Positions 4,337-5,193 of a stretch of DNA of 5,193 nucleotides are shown in pieces. The stretch is from the NCBI GenBank assembly GCA_027028805.1, contig JALVHX010000078.1, forward strand, positions 1 to 5,193, in the 5' to 3' direction. This DNA comes from Desulfurococcales archaeon. Its GTDB lineage: Archaea; Thermoproteota; Thermoprotei_A; Sulfolobales; Desulfurococcaceae. A program made the position numbers and the translations under genes. The notes under the pieces are model-generated. The model was given only the letters and a program-made list of their open reading frames with translations, did no database searches and was not told the origin of the DNA. Numbering within the stretch: position 1 is the stretch's first letter; the number at the start of each line of letters is the position of its first letter.

Positions 4337-5193
4337 TTATGTGTATAGGTTGGGTTTTATATAATCCTTTGGTATTCTCTGCCTGAACCTCTCGGCCCAC
4401 TGTTTGTATAGTTTGACCAGGTGCTCGGAGATCGATGGCCTGACGTGTTCTAGTGCTTTCTCGAAGTGTCTCATGTATACCTTGGTTGTGGCTATGTTCT
4501 CGCGTAGCGCTAGGAGCGCGGCTTCTCTCACAAGGGCTTCTAGGTCTGCTCCGCTGTATCCCTCGGTTCTCCTAGCTATCTCGGCTAGGTCGACGTCTTC
4601 TGCGAGCGGCATGCGCCTTGTGTGTATGAGGAGTATTTCTAGCCTAGACTTCTCGTCGGGCGGCGGCACATATATTATCTTGTCGAAGCGCCCGGGCCTG
4701 AGGAGCGCTGGATCTATTATGTCCGGCCTGTTGGTGGCGGCTATTACGACCACGTTCTCTATGCTGGTTATGCCGTCCATTTCTGTTAGGAGCTGGCTCA
4801 CTATTCTCTCTGTGACCCTTGTGTCGGAGGCGTAGCTACGGGCGGGTGCTATGGCGTCTATCTCGTCGAACAACACCACTACGGGGGCGAACATCCTCGC
4901 CTTCCGGAATATCTCGCGTATAGCCTTCTCGCTCTCACCAACCCATTTGCTGAGAACCTCGGGGCCTCTCACGGCTATGAAGTTTGCGCCGCTCTCGGTT
5001 GCCACTGCTTTTGCTAGTAGTGTTTTCCCTGTTCCCGGGGGCCCGTAGAGCAGTATTCCCTTAGGCGGCTTTATTCCGAGCCGGCGGAACGCCTCAGGGT
5101 ACTTGAGAGGCCACTCCACGGCCTCGCGGAGCTGTTGCTTGACCTCGTCGAGACCACCTATGTCGTTCCAGTGGACCTCGGGGACCTCGATAT
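4337..5193 (-). CDS. cdc48: CDC48/VAT-family AAA ATPase, C-terminal (D2) domain, partial
   Basis: This is the last 284 residues of a hexameric protein unfoldase related to p97/Cdc48 and archaeal VAT. The N-terminal part, normally a substrate-binding domain and the D1 ATPase, lies beyond the right edge, because the frame is open there and the GTG at 5119 is internal. Counting from the first whole codon at 5191, the domain opens with [13 protein letters not shown] (6-18). It then has Walker A GPPGTGKT (50-57), the pore loop KWVGES (82-87), Walker B VVLFDEID (105-112, with the DE pair at 109-110), sensor 1 N154 (AATN), arginine fingers R165 and R168 (RPGRFDK), and the sensor-2 region [10 protein letters not shown] (211-220). 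The wording of these motifs is typical of the second ATPase domain. The chain ends in Leu-Tyr-Thr, a HbYX motif used by unfoldases to dock on the 20S proteasome. A small winged-helix gene follows 86 bases downstream. Confidence 0.96.
   Translation of the reverse strand, partial: IEVPEVHWNDIGGLDEVKQQLREAVEWPLKYPEAFRRLGIKPPKGILLYGPPGTGKTLLAKAVATESGANFIAVRGPEVLSKWVGESEKAIREIFRKARMFAPVVVLFDEIDAIAPARSYASDTRVTERIVSQLLTEMDGITSIENVVVIAATNRPDIIDPALLRPGRFDKIIYVPPPDEKSRLEILLIHTRRMPLAEDVDLAEIARRTEGYSGADLEALVREAALLALRENIATTKVYMRHFEKALEHVRPSISEHLVKLYKQWAERFRQRIPKDYIKPNLYT

Noticed and set aside
4404..4835. Plus-strand frame of 143 codons, and another at 4851-5048, opposite Cdc48
   Set aside because: Both are Ser-rich shadows of the strongly biased codons of the AAA domain on the minus strand.
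4337..5119. Treating the GTG at 5119 as the start of a 260-residue single-domain ATPase
   Set aside because: The frame continues upstream to the window edge with the conserved [13 protein letters not shown] segment, so this GTG is an internal valine.

Overview
The window looks like part of a chromosome of a hyperthermophilic crenarchaeon, probably of the order Desulfurococcales. The reasons are an archaeal FEN-1 nuclease with a C-terminal PCNA-binding box, an archaeal CDC48/VAT-type AAA ATPase, GTG start codons, Shine-Dalgarno matches of the GGTGA/GGAGG kind, A/T-rich TATA-like boxes, and a preference for ATA (Ile) and AGG (Arg) codons. The order-level placement is an inference from the overall look of FEN-1 and was not tested by any search.

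Layout from left to right. (1) At 1-338 (minus) is a partial winged-helix DNA-binding protein that runs off the left edge. (2) At 348-492 is a divergent promoter region with three copies of the 8-mer TGTATAAT. (3) At 493-1167 (plus) is protein-L-isoaspartate O-methyltransferase, a protein-repair enzyme. (4) At 1164-2216 (minus) is flap endonuclease FEN-1. Its stop codon overlaps the convergent stop codon of the methyltransferase within one CTAG. (5) At 2217-2355 is a second divergent promoter region. (6) At 2356-3933 (plus) is a 525-residue protein of unknown function, resembling from memory the archaeal DUF2139 family, with an unusual four-cysteine cluster. (7) At 3935-3975 is a strong hairpin just after its stop codon. 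(8) At 3981-4250 (minus) is a small basic winged-helix protein. (9) At 4288-4312 is a GC-rich hairpin followed by T4 on the minus strand. (10) At 4337-5193 (minus) is the C-terminal AAA domain of a CDC48/VAT ATPase, cut by the right edge and ending in a proteasome-docking HbYX tripeptide.

The genes are mostly housekeeping: repair of damaged proteins (Pcm), protein unfolding and probably proteasomal degradation (Cdc48), and replication or repair of DNA (FEN-1). Two small winged-helix proteins may be local regulators. No tRNA, rRNA, CRISPR array, insertion sequence or phage gene was seen, and no stretch over 300 bases lacks a gene. The least understood parts are the 525-residue protein and the two small winged-helix proteins. 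I did not find convincing evidence of a new multi-gene system.
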